Shown piece after piece: positions 58,701 to 64,000 of a stretch of DNA of 64,000 nucleotides. Below the pieces are notes generated by a model. That model ran no database searches. It worked only from the letters and a program-made list of their open reading frames with translations, and had not been told where the DNA came from. The stretch covers positions 15,138,001-15,202,000 of the forward strand of contig LR990056.1 of assembly GCA_905147135.1 (NCBI GenBank), read 5' to 3'. This DNA is from Blastobasis lacticolella. Its lineage: Eukaryota > Arthropoda > Insecta > Lepidoptera > Blastobasidae. Each line of letters opens with the position of its first letter. Position 1 is the first letter of the stretch. The position numbers and the translations under genes were made by a program.

Positions 58701-60364
58701 CATTATATCAATGTTCCTGAATTTAGCTCTTAGTGAAGTTCTAGGTCTCAATTGATAAATCGCGCGAATAGCCCTTTTCTGCAATACAAATACATTGTGC
58801 CAGTCGGCAGCGTGTCCCCACAGCAGTATGCCATAGGCCATAATACTGTGGAAATAACTAAAGTAAACTAATCTTGCTGTAGCCTCGTCAGAAATACTCC
58901 GTATTTTCTTTACAGCATATGCTGCAGAACTTAGCCTTTTCGCCAATTTATCAATGTGAGGACCCCATTGCAATTTATTATCCAGGGTAAAGCCTAAAAA
59001 TACTGTAGAATCAACAAAATTCAAATTTTCGCCTTTTATTTGTACATTAGTGGGCACTGATCTAACATTTGGCAAAGAGAATTTTAAACATTTTGTCTTC
59101 TTGCCATTCAGTAATAAATTATTAACCGTAAACCAGTTTACTACTTCTGCAATAGCCTTGTTCACGTCTTCATATGTTAATTGTTGTCTTTTTACTTTAA
59201 ACACTAAAGATGTATCGTCCGCGAACAAGACAATTTCATGGGCATCTTTTACAAAGTACGGTAAGTCATTTACATAAACAAGTAACAAAAACGGGCCCAA
59301 AATAGATCCCTGGGGGACACCCATAGAGACAACAGACCCCATAGATCTCTCTCCGTTCACATCAACTTTTTGAATTCTATGACTAAAGTATGAATTTAGC
59401 AAGTTCAGGGCCAAGTCCTTTATTCCATAATGTTGTAATTTCCTGACCAAAATGTCATGATTAACGCAATCAAAGGCTTTGGATAAATCACAGAAAACCC
59501 CTAAGGCATCACGTGATTCCTCCCACGCCCCAAAGATATGTTTAATAAGTTCAACACCTGCATCAGCTGTTGAACGACCGCGAGTAAAACCGAATTGTTT
59601 ATGATGCAATAGGTTACTTCCATAAAAATGAGCTTTTAGTTGATTTAATATGATTTTCTCAAATATTTTACTTAGAGTCGGTAAAATTGAAACTGGTCTA
59701 AAATTTGTAGGATCCGTTGTATTACCAGTTTTCAACAATGGAATAACTTTACTGTGCTTCATCAGGTCAGGAAATTCACCATTATCAACACAATTATTAA
59801 ATATATTCGCTAAGTGGACAGCAATAACATCAATTACAGGGCTAATAATTTTTACCGACATACCATCAATGTCGGCAGTTGCTTTCATTTTTATGGTTTT
59901 AAAAGCCTTAACTATATCTTGAGGTGTTGCATGCTCGAACTTAAAATCGATGACACTCTCGGGTACATATTGTTTTAACAAGGATTCAGCGAGAGCAGGA
60001 GACGAACTTAAGGATTTCGTAGTTGACACTGGAATGTCTGTAAAAAATTTATTGAATGCCTCCGCAACTTCCGAGTTTTTGGTAACAACATTATCATTTA
60101 TCTTTAAACTGTACAATGCCTGGTGTTACTTATGTCTATAAGACCACTTCCCATCGGGTGGTCCTCTAGTATGTTTATCTACGTTTGAAAACCACTTGGG
60201 CTTGGGTACAATTTTATAAGGTTTGCACCGAATTAAACTTGTTCCCCTGTCCCCCCAGGCGGCGGCTGCGCTGCTGGCGCGCGCGCTATGGAACGCGCAC
60301 GCGCACTCGCCGTTGACGGCGGCCGAGGCGCAGCAGGCGGCCACCGCGCTGCATATGTTCATCG
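31733..60364 (+). CDS. ARMC2: Armadillo repeat-containing protein 2 orthologue (3' end beyond window)
   Basis: Exons: 31733-31868, 41006-41150, 42098-42227, 43067-43190, 43772-43867, 44551-44701, 45427-45634, 46488-46590, 47228-47400, 48047-48258, 49497-49665, 50391-50505, 50845-50894, 53261-53389, 53829-53985, 54712-54858, 55780-55907, 60259-60364. All borders are GT-AG and all 17 junctions keep phase, giving 826 codons. Identification rests on exon 1 PFYAPPRRKTSAEIISEARA and exon 2 ALRTRRPFTPREPQRTLF, then a C-terminal array (about residues 260-826) in vertebrate ARMC2 order: CKLVFKIARN (ex 8), AYTLGNMAA (11), EDVLIK-TVRVVANLCL (13/14), LATLNNVTFY (15), EAVRALGNLS (16), GAGVLVNVCG (17) and LLARALWN (18). 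Vertebrate ARMC2 has about 870 residues and is needed for sperm-flagellum axoneme assembly; the same role here is inferred. Exons are GC- and Ala-rich in AT-rich introns. About 40-60 terminal codons are missing. The start at 31733 is the first ATG after a probable 3' splice site. Confidence 0.92.
31955..32060 (+). mobile_element. Repeat family D fragment with A tail
   Basis: cctggtattgcaaacgtcca, accatcacgcaggccataag and a run of about 13 A mark a short retroposed fragment in ARMC2 intron 1. Related copies: 15780-15970 and 42238-42440 (minus), 54530-54605 (plus). The rest of the intron to 32737 shows no gene. Confidence 0.6.
32738..32972. mobile_element. Foldback MITE, family M9
   Basis: Arms of about 65-70 bp: gtagaaagctggttaccagc then gccgatctt at the left, and its complement ending ctttctacatgtatacgtcc at the right. 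It lies in ARMC2 intron 1. Confidence 0.85.
32973..34849. other. ARMC2 intron 1 segment with decayed LINE pieces
   Basis: On the minus strand 33980-34150 reads TATRWTDALIKYARSQSMQG then SKALEEAYVQR, the C-terminal tail style of RTE-like LINE proteins. The open frame at 33432-33830 shares a stretch (gaccaaaccagcacagacga) with 9895-9955 and is repeat-derived. No host exon was found. Confidence 0.45.
34850..35098 (+). mobile_element. tRNA-derived SINE family A, near full length
   Basis: Head from gacgacctgagtggtttagt through gtcccgggttctattcccgg, full body, ending in attatttattattatta. It lies in ARMC2 intron 1. Confidence 0.8.
35265..35760 (-). pseudogene. RTE-like LINE fragment (C-terminal part), frame-shifted
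   Basis: Two minus-strand frames give QTWSLSKVQKSKLWVCRRAM with LRSKTQIPDVATKAGKLK (35757-35524), then GRPKRRWRDELLAF and AFAQQWDDSG (35510-35271). These are the region downstream of the RT core and the C-terminal end of a LINE protein. At least one frameshift separates them, so it is inactive. It lies in ARMC2 intron 1. Confidence 0.7.
35761..37134. other. ARMC2 intron 1 segment, nothing recognised
   Basis: Short open frames are present without protein-like features. No repeat with a second copy in the window was detected here. Confidence 0.4.
37135..37445 (+). mobile_element. Interspersed repeat F with A-rich tail
   Basis: Unclassified repeat: actatcaccgccttaagtat, gaggcatttcatattagtcg and tgtctgctcgtttgtcactg, ending in cataaaaaagaaaaggg. 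The copy at 10360-10870 is in reverse orientation and carries a SINE-E insertion. Confidence 0.6.
37916..40967. mobile_element. 3.05-kb element with ~490-bp terminal inverted repeats
   Basis: The left arm (37916 to about 38405) and right arm (about 40470 to 40967) are alignable reverse complements throughout. They start taggccagtcaaatcttac and share aaaacgcaaagcgcgatgta and cctgcgtaatacgtgaaaaa. A 3-bp direct repeat TGA (37913-37915 and 40968-40970) is the likely target duplication. The interior holds a decayed reverse transcriptase on the minus strand and, on the plus strand, a 56-codon frame near 40198-40370 (EVDKYLPLDPETD) that I cannot assign. The arms differ by many substitutions, so the insertion is old. 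Superfamily is unknown. The element fills the end of ARMC2 intron 1 and stops 38 bp before exon 2. Confidence 0.85.
38560..39940 (-). pseudogene. Decayed reverse transcriptase inside the long-TIR element
   Basis: Reading the minus strand across frames gives LYGA...KNDGFIRPIAVGTTYR, QLDFGSKGECEVAVHAMRTF with VVLKGDVKMDS, DANTVLQDLQLLMREFRVIG, ISAAFDAIAI with RRDFTF, YGGLGVRKVS with LSAFLSS, RARLLAAGECKSG, and finally FGVETLEFREISGA. These occur in the order found in a family of insect RT proteins that lack an APE endonuclease and carry a C-terminal nuclease-like region. Several frameshifts and stops are present, and deletions remove the catalytic YxDD part and most of the nuclease-like part. 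It is dead. A duplicated attatgaatactaatctgac lies at 38479-38535, downstream of it. Confidence 0.7.
42238..42440 (-). mobile_element. Repeat family D fragment
   Basis: gtggcaaacaggg, gcagcctatggatgtttgca and gagctcattccacaacttca match the family copies at 15780-15970 and 54140-54605. It begins right after the ARMC2 exon 3 donor at 42228. In the same intron 42830-42945 carries a SINE-E piece. Confidence 0.6.
43381..43462. mobile_element. Single arm of MITE family M7
   Basis: aaaaagcgtgaaagcaaggt and tgctcatagaataaggtcca match one arm of the element at 20787-21013. The other arm is absent. An (atc)n run at about 43548-43568 and a (gacata)n run at 43629-43645 follow in the same ARMC2 intron. 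Confidence 0.7.
43944..44173 (-). mobile_element. SINE family E with 10-bp target site duplication
   Basis: Bounded by gtcgaaatca at 43934-43943 and 44174-44183. The (atc)n-rich left end is the 3' tail in minus sense, and the right end is ccacacggcc plus up to three bases. It lies in ARMC2 intron 5. Confidence 0.85.
44285..44418. mobile_element. MITE, family M5
   Basis: Ends are ggcgctgtccgaattggca and gccaattaggacagcgcct, with inner gtacgacggacgtcgcccga. In ARMC2 intron 5, 130 bp before exon 6. Confidence 0.85.
44702..46824. other. ARMC2 introns 6 and 7: no additional gene
   Basis: Apart from exons 7 and 8 this stretch holds only diffuse repeat-like sequence (for example 45000-45370 and 46000-46200, the latter with repeated ccgcctccgcgtccg-like motifs). 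No second coding unit is supported; frames antisense to exon 7 are shadows. Confidence 0.5.
46825..46975 (-). mobile_element. LINE 3'-end fragment with (CATA)n tail
   Basis: In minus sense the segment runs through ttaggttagctggaagatgt and gtaatctacttttttgttgc and ends in ataaagatttcacatacata, a polyadenylation-signal-like end with a short tandem tail. It lies in ARMC2 intron 8. Confidence 0.5.
46996..47106. mobile_element. MITE, family M5
   Basis: Shortest copy, ends taggcgctgtccttattggc and gccaattagggcagcgcctta. It lies in ARMC2 intron 8, ~120 bp before exon 9. Confidence 0.85.
47401..47795 (+). pseudogene. Two decayed duplicates of ARMC2 exon 9 (3' part)
   Basis: Exon 9 ends gcattgcacctgaag, atactaaacaatgcg, then the donor gtgaggacc. 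At about 47480-47585 the same sequence recurs (ctggctctagagcc, gcgcgccaccgctgccggtg, gcattgcacctgaagatat, aaaacaatgcggtaaggacc) with a stop (ATA TAA) where the exon has ATA CTA. A third, weaker copy spans about 47625-47795. The spacers (ccttagcactagggcagta) repeat too, so whole exon-plus-intron blocks were duplicated. Confidence 0.8.
47790..47930 (+). mobile_element. Possible small RNA-derived SINE fragment
   Basis: A tggtctagtgg that fits an A-box consensus is followed by ggttaagcaaagctctctta and gggaactggatgggtaatcg. A related piece is at 32480-32600. The type of parent RNA (tRNA or 5S rRNA) cannot be decided. Confidence 0.3.
48515..48900 (+). pseudogene. Two decayed duplicates of ARMC2 exon 10
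   Basis: Copy 1 (about 48520-48705) aligns with exon 10 from gagcagtc onward to the donor ctcaggtacggcagcaac. It has a one-base loss near ctgagagcgcgctgcgcaac that brings a TAG into the shifted frame. Copy 2 (about 48800-48895) keeps only the 3' third and has TTGAGCTAG where the exon reads TTGAGCGAG. Both donors look intact but neither copy has an open frame. Confidence 0.85.
51290..51590. mobile_element. Foldback MITE, family M11
   Basis: Arms share gaaaatagtgagt / actcactattttc and tcgtac(t)atag / ctataattgtacga. About 300 bp in ARMC2 intron 13. Confidence 0.6.
51841..52815. mobile_element. Non-autonomous DNA element with ~45-bp TIRs, family M12
   Basis: Left end taggggaaggtggcctagaa, right end (complement) tagaggaaggtggcttaaaa, both followed by acgggt / acaggtaag-type motifs. 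The motif aaaacgggta recurs inside at about 52050-52095. AT-rich interior without transposase. It lies in ARMC2 intron 13, whose remaining parts show no gene. Confidence 0.7.
54530..54680 (+). mobile_element. Repeat D fragment joined to a 5'-truncated SINE-E tail
   Basis: 54530-54605 is repeat D (cctggtattgcaaacgtcca, accatcaggcaggccgtaag). 54610-54680 is the 3' end of SINE-E in plus sense, ending in gttgtgatgatgatgatgat. It lies in ARMC2 intron 15, ~30 bp before exon 16. Confidence 0.7.
54940..55270 (+). mobile_element. tRNA-derived SINE, family B, full head
   Basis: The tRNA-like head has A box tggcctagcgg and B box ggttcgaatcc in good spacing (54957-55015). The body follows (gagggaaaacatcgtgatga, tccaatctggtcaggttccc, tggcagtcgcttcactgtaa). 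It lies in ARMC2 intron 16. A tRNA gene is excluded because the acceptor and anticodon arms do not pair properly and the family is repeated. Confidence 0.75.
55530..55685. mobile_element. Small inverted-repeat element
   Basis: cgtgatttctg at 55552 and cagaaatcacg at 55649 bound a segment with ttggctggaataatg. A related sequence without clear arms is at 31490-31620. It lies in ARMC2 intron 16. Confidence 0.4.
56500..56675 (+). mobile_element. SINE-like retroposon, family C (diverged)
   Basis: gctccatggggtgggatggg, gcatttgcctttttgctgcc and ggtgggcaacgcattgacga match 4757-5004, and the 3' tail is missing. It lies in ARMC2 intron 17, next to a LINE-tail fragment at 56255-56345. Confidence 0.65.
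57050..57640 (-). pseudogene. LINE reverse-transcriptase C-terminal fragment, frame-shifted
   Basis: The minus strand reads IRDLGVTFVTRISFNVHIDN then RAYRMLGFVRRN near 57640-57470, a 57470-57330 segment with stops, then RWIADMTLLFKIVDNLVN and NFNVPRTNSR near 57330-57150. These are the thumb and C-terminal parts of a Jockey/CR1-like RT, of a family different from LINE-A and LINE-B. The 3' end of LINE-B abuts it at about 57640, so LINE-B probably inserted beside or into it. Confidence 0.65.
57640..60125 (-). mobile_element. LINE-B: 5'-truncated non-LTR retrotransposon with intact RT frame
   Basis: In sense order: RT ORF from the truncation at about 60125 to the TAA at 58418-58416, then a ~780-bp 3' UTR with the G-rich array (complement at 58060-58195), ending aataaagaaattttgattt plus a short ttga-type tail at 57640. 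The 3' UTR is shared with the copy at 1509-2405. Endonuclease and ORF1 are missing. It occupies ARMC2 intron 17, antisense, and ends ~130 bp before exon 18. Confidence 0.9.
58416..60116 (-). CDS. LINE-B reverse transcriptase (5'-truncated ORF2)
   Basis: 566 open residues. RT motifs in order: NFRPVSILPTLSK (about 140), CDLSKAFDCVNHDIL (about 210), GVPQGSILGPFLLLVYVND (about 265), the catalytic VLFADDTSLV (FADD box, about 300), VFLGFTLD (about 370), then LQKRAIRAIYQL and the C-terminal VRFYNKVPTDIQNLP. No internal stop, so this copy is fairly young, but without the endonuclease it cannot retrotranspose by itself. The frame runs in from the truncated 5' side, so the first codon shown is not a true start. 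Group: CR1/Jockey-like. Confidence 0.9.
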   Translation of the reverse strand: MYSLKINDNVVTKNSEVAEAFNKFFTDIPVSTTKSLSSSPALAESLLKQYVPESVIDFKFEHATPQDIVKAFKTIKMKATADIDGMSVKIISPVIDVIAVHLANIFNNCVDNGEFPDLMKHSKVIPLLKTGNTTDPTNFRPVSILPTLSKIFEKIILNQLKAHFYGSNLLHHKQFGFTRGRSTADAGVELIKHIFGAWEESRDALGVFCDLSKAFDCVNHDILVRKLQHYGIKDLALNLLNSYFSHRIQKVDVNGERSMGSVVSMGVPQGSILGPFLLLVYVNDLPYFVKDAHEIVLFADDTSLVFKVKRQQLTYEDVNKAIAEVVNWFTVNNLLLNGKKTKCLKFSLPNVRSVPTNVQIKGENLNFVDSTVFLGFTLDNKLQWGPHIDKLAKRLSSAAYAVKKIRSISDEATARLVYFSYFHSIMAYGILLWGHAADWHNVFVLQKRAIRAIYQLRPRTSLRAKFRNIDIMTMPSQYIYENLMYVHKNLHLFKKNSDVHNINTRNKDKLVAGACRLAKVHKSFMGQCVRFYNKVPTDIQNLPLNKFKVAIKNKLCQKVIIVYLNM

Positions 60365-60467
60365 GTAAGTAGCTAAATTAGCTTGTGGGACTCAGATTAG
60401 GAAACAAGGGCGTAGTTTCCAGGGGTCTAATTAGGTGACATTGAATGTTTCATATTATTATGTATAT

Positions 60468-60605
60468 TAGACGTGTTCCAAATTGGCACTGGCCGTGTGA
60501 ATATGGTCGTGCGACGGGCGGTTTTGAGGTCTCCTATTGGTCGGGCGACGCCCGTCGTACGACTATAGTAGCACGACCGTTGCCAATTAGGACAGCGCCT
60601 TAGAC
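60468..60605. mobile_element. MITE, family M5
   Basis: Longest copy, with gtgcgacgggcggttttgag, cgacgcccgtcgtacgact and the right end gccaattaggacagcgcctt. About 100 bp downstream of the ARMC2 exon 18 donor. Confidence 0.85.
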
Positions 60606-60675
60606 TGCCACAAACTTATACAAAACTGATTCTGTGGCCAAAATTGGAACTGAGTGACGCCATTTTGAATTGTTA

Positions 60676-61092
60676 TGTCAATGAGGAGTTTTCCAGTAGG
60701 TATTGATAGTTGGTTTCAAAAAGCATCAATAGATGGCGCTCCTACAATTTTGGTAATCTTTTTTTAATCTGTATGATGGTTGCAGTGATTTCATGCAGCC
60801 AACTAATATTTAACAAAAAAATAAAATGTTTATTAATATAATCATAACTGTTAAAGGTTAAACGAAGTGTAAAAAGAAATATTTATAGAAGTTGGCACTA
60901 TGTTCCATTATTATTACAACCTCTAAAATGGTTGAAAACTATTGACAAATACAATATTATCCAATACAATGTACCCAGTGTTTATATCCTGTTTGCTAAG
61001 AACCTATTTCAAGCGATTATCAATTACCAAAATTGTCGGGGCGCCATCTAGTGAGTGGTTAGGAATGCTTTAGATACCTATTGGAAAACTGC
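60676..61092 (+). mobile_element. Foldback MITE, family M3 (longer copy)
   Basis: Ends gagttttccagtaggtattg and ggaaaactgctcatt; inner gatggcgctcctacaatttt and aaaattgtcggggcgccatc. It is the inverse of 7276-7546, with ~130 bp extra interior. Confidence 0.8.
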
Positions 61093-62999
61093 TCATTCAA
61101 CAACAGCGAGACTGCAGGTAAGTTTCTGATAAATTAATATGAATAATAATATGGAATGGAGTTCGCACTCTAAGTGTCCACTAAACATTTAAATGGTTAA
61201 GTTAAATGGCTTTTTTTACTACACTAGCCAGGCATTTGACCGCTATCTCACTGAGTGAGTTATGAAAAACATGATTAAATAATGGGCAAAACAAATAAAA
61301 AGGAAGTGCTGGAGATAATTTTCAGCACGATTAATGATTTAGACAAACTTAAAGTACAAGTTAAAGCTAATAACTGAATATTTAGAAGAAGTACTGACAA
61401 GAGCTGACAAGGACAGATTATCCCCAGATTATTGCCATATCCACACTCATAGATTTATTATACACCTAGATGCGGTTGAGCGAACAAATAACTCTGACTG
61501 TGACCGTAGTAAACAAAACAACGCCGTCTACAGTGCCACAAACATGTCTGTTCGGGTGACAGCGTCACTGTTGTTGGCATTGACATTACATTTCAAAACG
61601 GCAACATTTAGTTCTGGTTTTAGGCACCGGGTCAAATAGGTTTGTCAACAATCTTGTCAAGCCGCCATGCGCCAGATATAACATTGTTAACGCGTACAAG
61701 AATTTATATGGACAGTGGTAACCATTCCGATAGCTATGTAATACTTCGTTGGATAGCTATTTTCGAGCTGAAGAAAAGTAACTATAGCGCTAGTTCCAAA
61801 TATTAGTCCGTTCCGGGTTATGCTGTACTAAACATATCACAGTAATAAGTATTTTTTCTGTTCTACCCATATTTTTTTCTCTGCCTGAGTCATTGTTCCC
61901 CGATAAATATAACCTTGGGGTCTTCAAATCAAGATTGAATAGGTATCTTCTAGGCACGCATGCTACATCTTTGACCTCATCGTCGCCCTCCATCAGGTGA
62001 GTTGAGGACAAATGCAAGCCTATTGATAATAATAATAAAAACAAAATTTATGGTCAGAACTAAATCCACGGTGTTATACCGCCAGTGCAAAGTCACGTCG
62101 TCCGCATGTATGTAAGACGGCCAAATCAAAAACAAGCAGATGGAGTGCATTGAATTTGATTGAACATACCAACTAATCATGGCCGGTTAATAATTTTGCA
62201 ATAAACACTGAAATATTTATTGGCAATGCTACAAACATAAGTTTTACAAGTAATATATGATGTTTGTTATACTTTATGGAAAAAATATACTCCATCCTTG
62301 TTTTTGGTTGCTGTTTATCGGCATTCGTGCATGTGTTTCCTACGCAACTCGGTATTCTTAGATTGTAAAGTAACGACCATTCGTATACATGGCTGCAACG
62401 TCACTGAGACTACGTTGGGGCACCATTGCAGTTTTAGCTCCAATGAAGTGGTCTCATTGCCTTTGTACAATGAACCGGTCCATATAGTAGAAGTCTCTGT
62501 TCACACTTTATAATTTGGACTACTGTCCGACAATACGGAGTTATCGTGGTCCTATTATAAGTGACGATGCGGCCGAAGATGGAGCATGTTTTTCTAGAAA
62601 CAGCCTAGTCACTCTAGCCTTGACGGCGTCCAGATTGAACCCACTCGCAGGCAACGTGTTCCATAGCCGTACGCAAAAAGTACTACCTACGCATTATAAT
62701 TACTTTTGTTGATCGTACCTCGTAACAAGCGTAGGTACATCATAAATTATAATACGTAAACTTATAATAGGTTTATTGCTGTAATATTTGCCACTGTCAT
62801 TTCTATGACTGTCGGTTAGCTTGTCGTTGTAACATTTAATTCTAAAATTACCTTAATATATGAGAACACTTAAAATATGTATTTTTGTGATGTCAAAATA
62901 AATCGTGTCTATGTATAGACATTGACATAGGTTAATGGCAATAACGTATCTGTTCAGTAGACAAAACTGGAAATTACTATAAAAAATAATCATTTTGTC
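61093..62999. other. Interval after ARMC2 exon 18, no exon found
   Basis: LINE-tail fragments of the family at 2690-3245 occur at 61205-61262 (minus), 61900-62045 (plus, reading NLGVFKSRLNRYLLGTHATS and ending in an ataataataa tail) and 62560-62690 (minus). The remainder is unique AT-rich DNA. The final ARMC2 exon, expected to start with two bases completing a split codon and to encode the last ~40-60 residues, was not recognised. Confidence 0.45.
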
Positions 63000-63335
63000 C
63001 CGGTTGTGCTCACGCGCACAAGGGCCACCCGGGGTCCGCCTTGACCATGATTCAGTATTTGGCAAATCAGATAACTACAGTAGAGCGACTGCCATCTGAC
63101 TTCCGTGACCATGTTACCAGGGGAAATTGACCAGATTGTATCATGGTTACACATTCAATCGCCTGAGTGTGCAGGTTTTATCACGATGTTTTCCCTCACT
63201 GTAAGAGCATCGTTAGCTTTCAACTAATGTACAGAAAATAGTCATTGGTACCTAGCGGCAGTGGAATTCGTATCCGGTACCTCTCGCTTACGAGTCGGTT
63301 ACCATAACCACTAGGCCACCGACGCTCTTAAAATC
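63000..63335 (-). mobile_element. tRNA-derived SINE, family B, near full length
   Basis: In minus sense the head (63335-63245) reads gagcgtcggtggcctagtgg with a degenerate B box, then the body down to ggccacccggggtccgcc at 63025. It matches 54940-55270 in full. Confidence 0.75.
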
Positions 63336-64000
63336 GTAAATAACCATAGACGTTATTTAATAATATGTCATCCCACTAGCATCACTCCCGCCTCCGGCTA
63401 CTGAACAGATAAATTTTTGGCACTATACCTTTTGGTAATTCCGTAATGCAATCATCAGTCATGAGAATCAGAAATGAGGAGATCTGCAAGCGAACTAAGG
63501 TCACCGACATAGCTCTAAGGTTTTTCCAGACTGAAGTGGCAGTGGGCAGGGCACATAGCTCGAAGAACAGATGGCCAATGGGGCAGTAAAGTTCTTGAGT
63601 GGCGACCACGTACTCACAAGGTGGACTGACGGCCTTTGTGGAGATCTGAGGGGGGGGCTATGCCCAGCAGTGGGCGTCTTCTGGCTGAAATGACGATGAT
63701 GAATCATCAGTCATGACCTGTAGAGTAAAGGTGGAGAGAACACTTCTACTCTAACACTCTCTTAATGTGGTCACTGGACTAACGACCGTGACGAGGGCGT
63801 CATTGACTTGACTTTTCACCATCTCCTCTATTAGATCGTAGCTTGATCATGTCACAAAATCCATGTGAGCGTGGATATGACAGCAGATAGGGATGAATGG
63901 AGAAAGAACACATACTGTGCCGACCCCAAATAAATGGGATCAGGGCAGGCAAATTATGATGAGATCGTAGCTTCTTTGCTCATAACTCAACTCTGGATGA
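63336..64000 (+). pseudogene. RTE-like LINE 3' fragment at the window end
   Basis: Plus-strand frames at 63460-63710 give RNEEICKRTKVTDIALRF, then (after a shift) KWQWAGHIARRTDGQWGSKV and LEWRPRT, and finally MPSSGRLLAEM with a gatgatg tail. This is the conserved C-terminal region of insect RTE-like LINE proteins. Frameshifts make it inactive. The last 280 bp look repeat-derived (ccccaaataaatgggatcag) with no gene seen. Confidence 0.65.

Overview
The window looks like nuclear DNA of an insect, most likely a moth or butterfly (Lepidoptera). It shows spliced genes with short exons, a ZAD-type C2H2 zinc-finger gene (an arthropod-expanded family), and a dense load of LINEs, tRNA-derived SINEs and foldback MITEs. 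The species is not identifiable from this sequence. Nearly all real coding sequence is split into short exons, so long ORFs are mostly retrotransposon and shorter ones mostly chance.

Layout. (1) 1-5746, plus strand: the 3' part of an unrecognised gene for a glutamine-rich protein, with four exons ending at the stop at 5744-5746. A 34-bp minisatellite of about 22 units (5747-6498) follows directly; its unit is an expanded copy of the gene's own last codons and stop codon. (2) 8469-13484, minus strand: a complete eight-exon ZAD zinc-finger gene of 298 residues, convergent with the first gene. (3) 13485-31725: a gene-poor interval of MITEs, SINEs and an apparently full-length two-ORF LINE (24908-30047) inserted into an older SINE. 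(4) 31733 to beyond the right end, plus strand: an ARMC2 orthologue (armadillo repeat-containing protein 2, an axoneme/sperm-flagellum protein in vertebrates). Eighteen coding exons give 826 codons in one continuous phase-consistent frame; only the last exon or exons seem to be missing.

ARMC2 introns hold a 3.05-kb element with ~490-bp terminal inverted repeats enclosing a decayed reverse transcriptase, decayed duplicates of exons 9 and 10, a second LINE (57640-60125), and several MITE and SINE copies. Three host genes and at least three LINE lineages, three to four SINE-like families and about ten MITE families share the window. The genes do not form a pathway together. Their common theme is local duplication followed by decay: a terminal-exon minisatellite, duplicated exon 1 of the ZAD gene, and duplicated ARMC2 exons.

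Limits: all family names come from reading motifs by eye. Exon boundaries come from splice consensus plus phase continuity, without transcript data.
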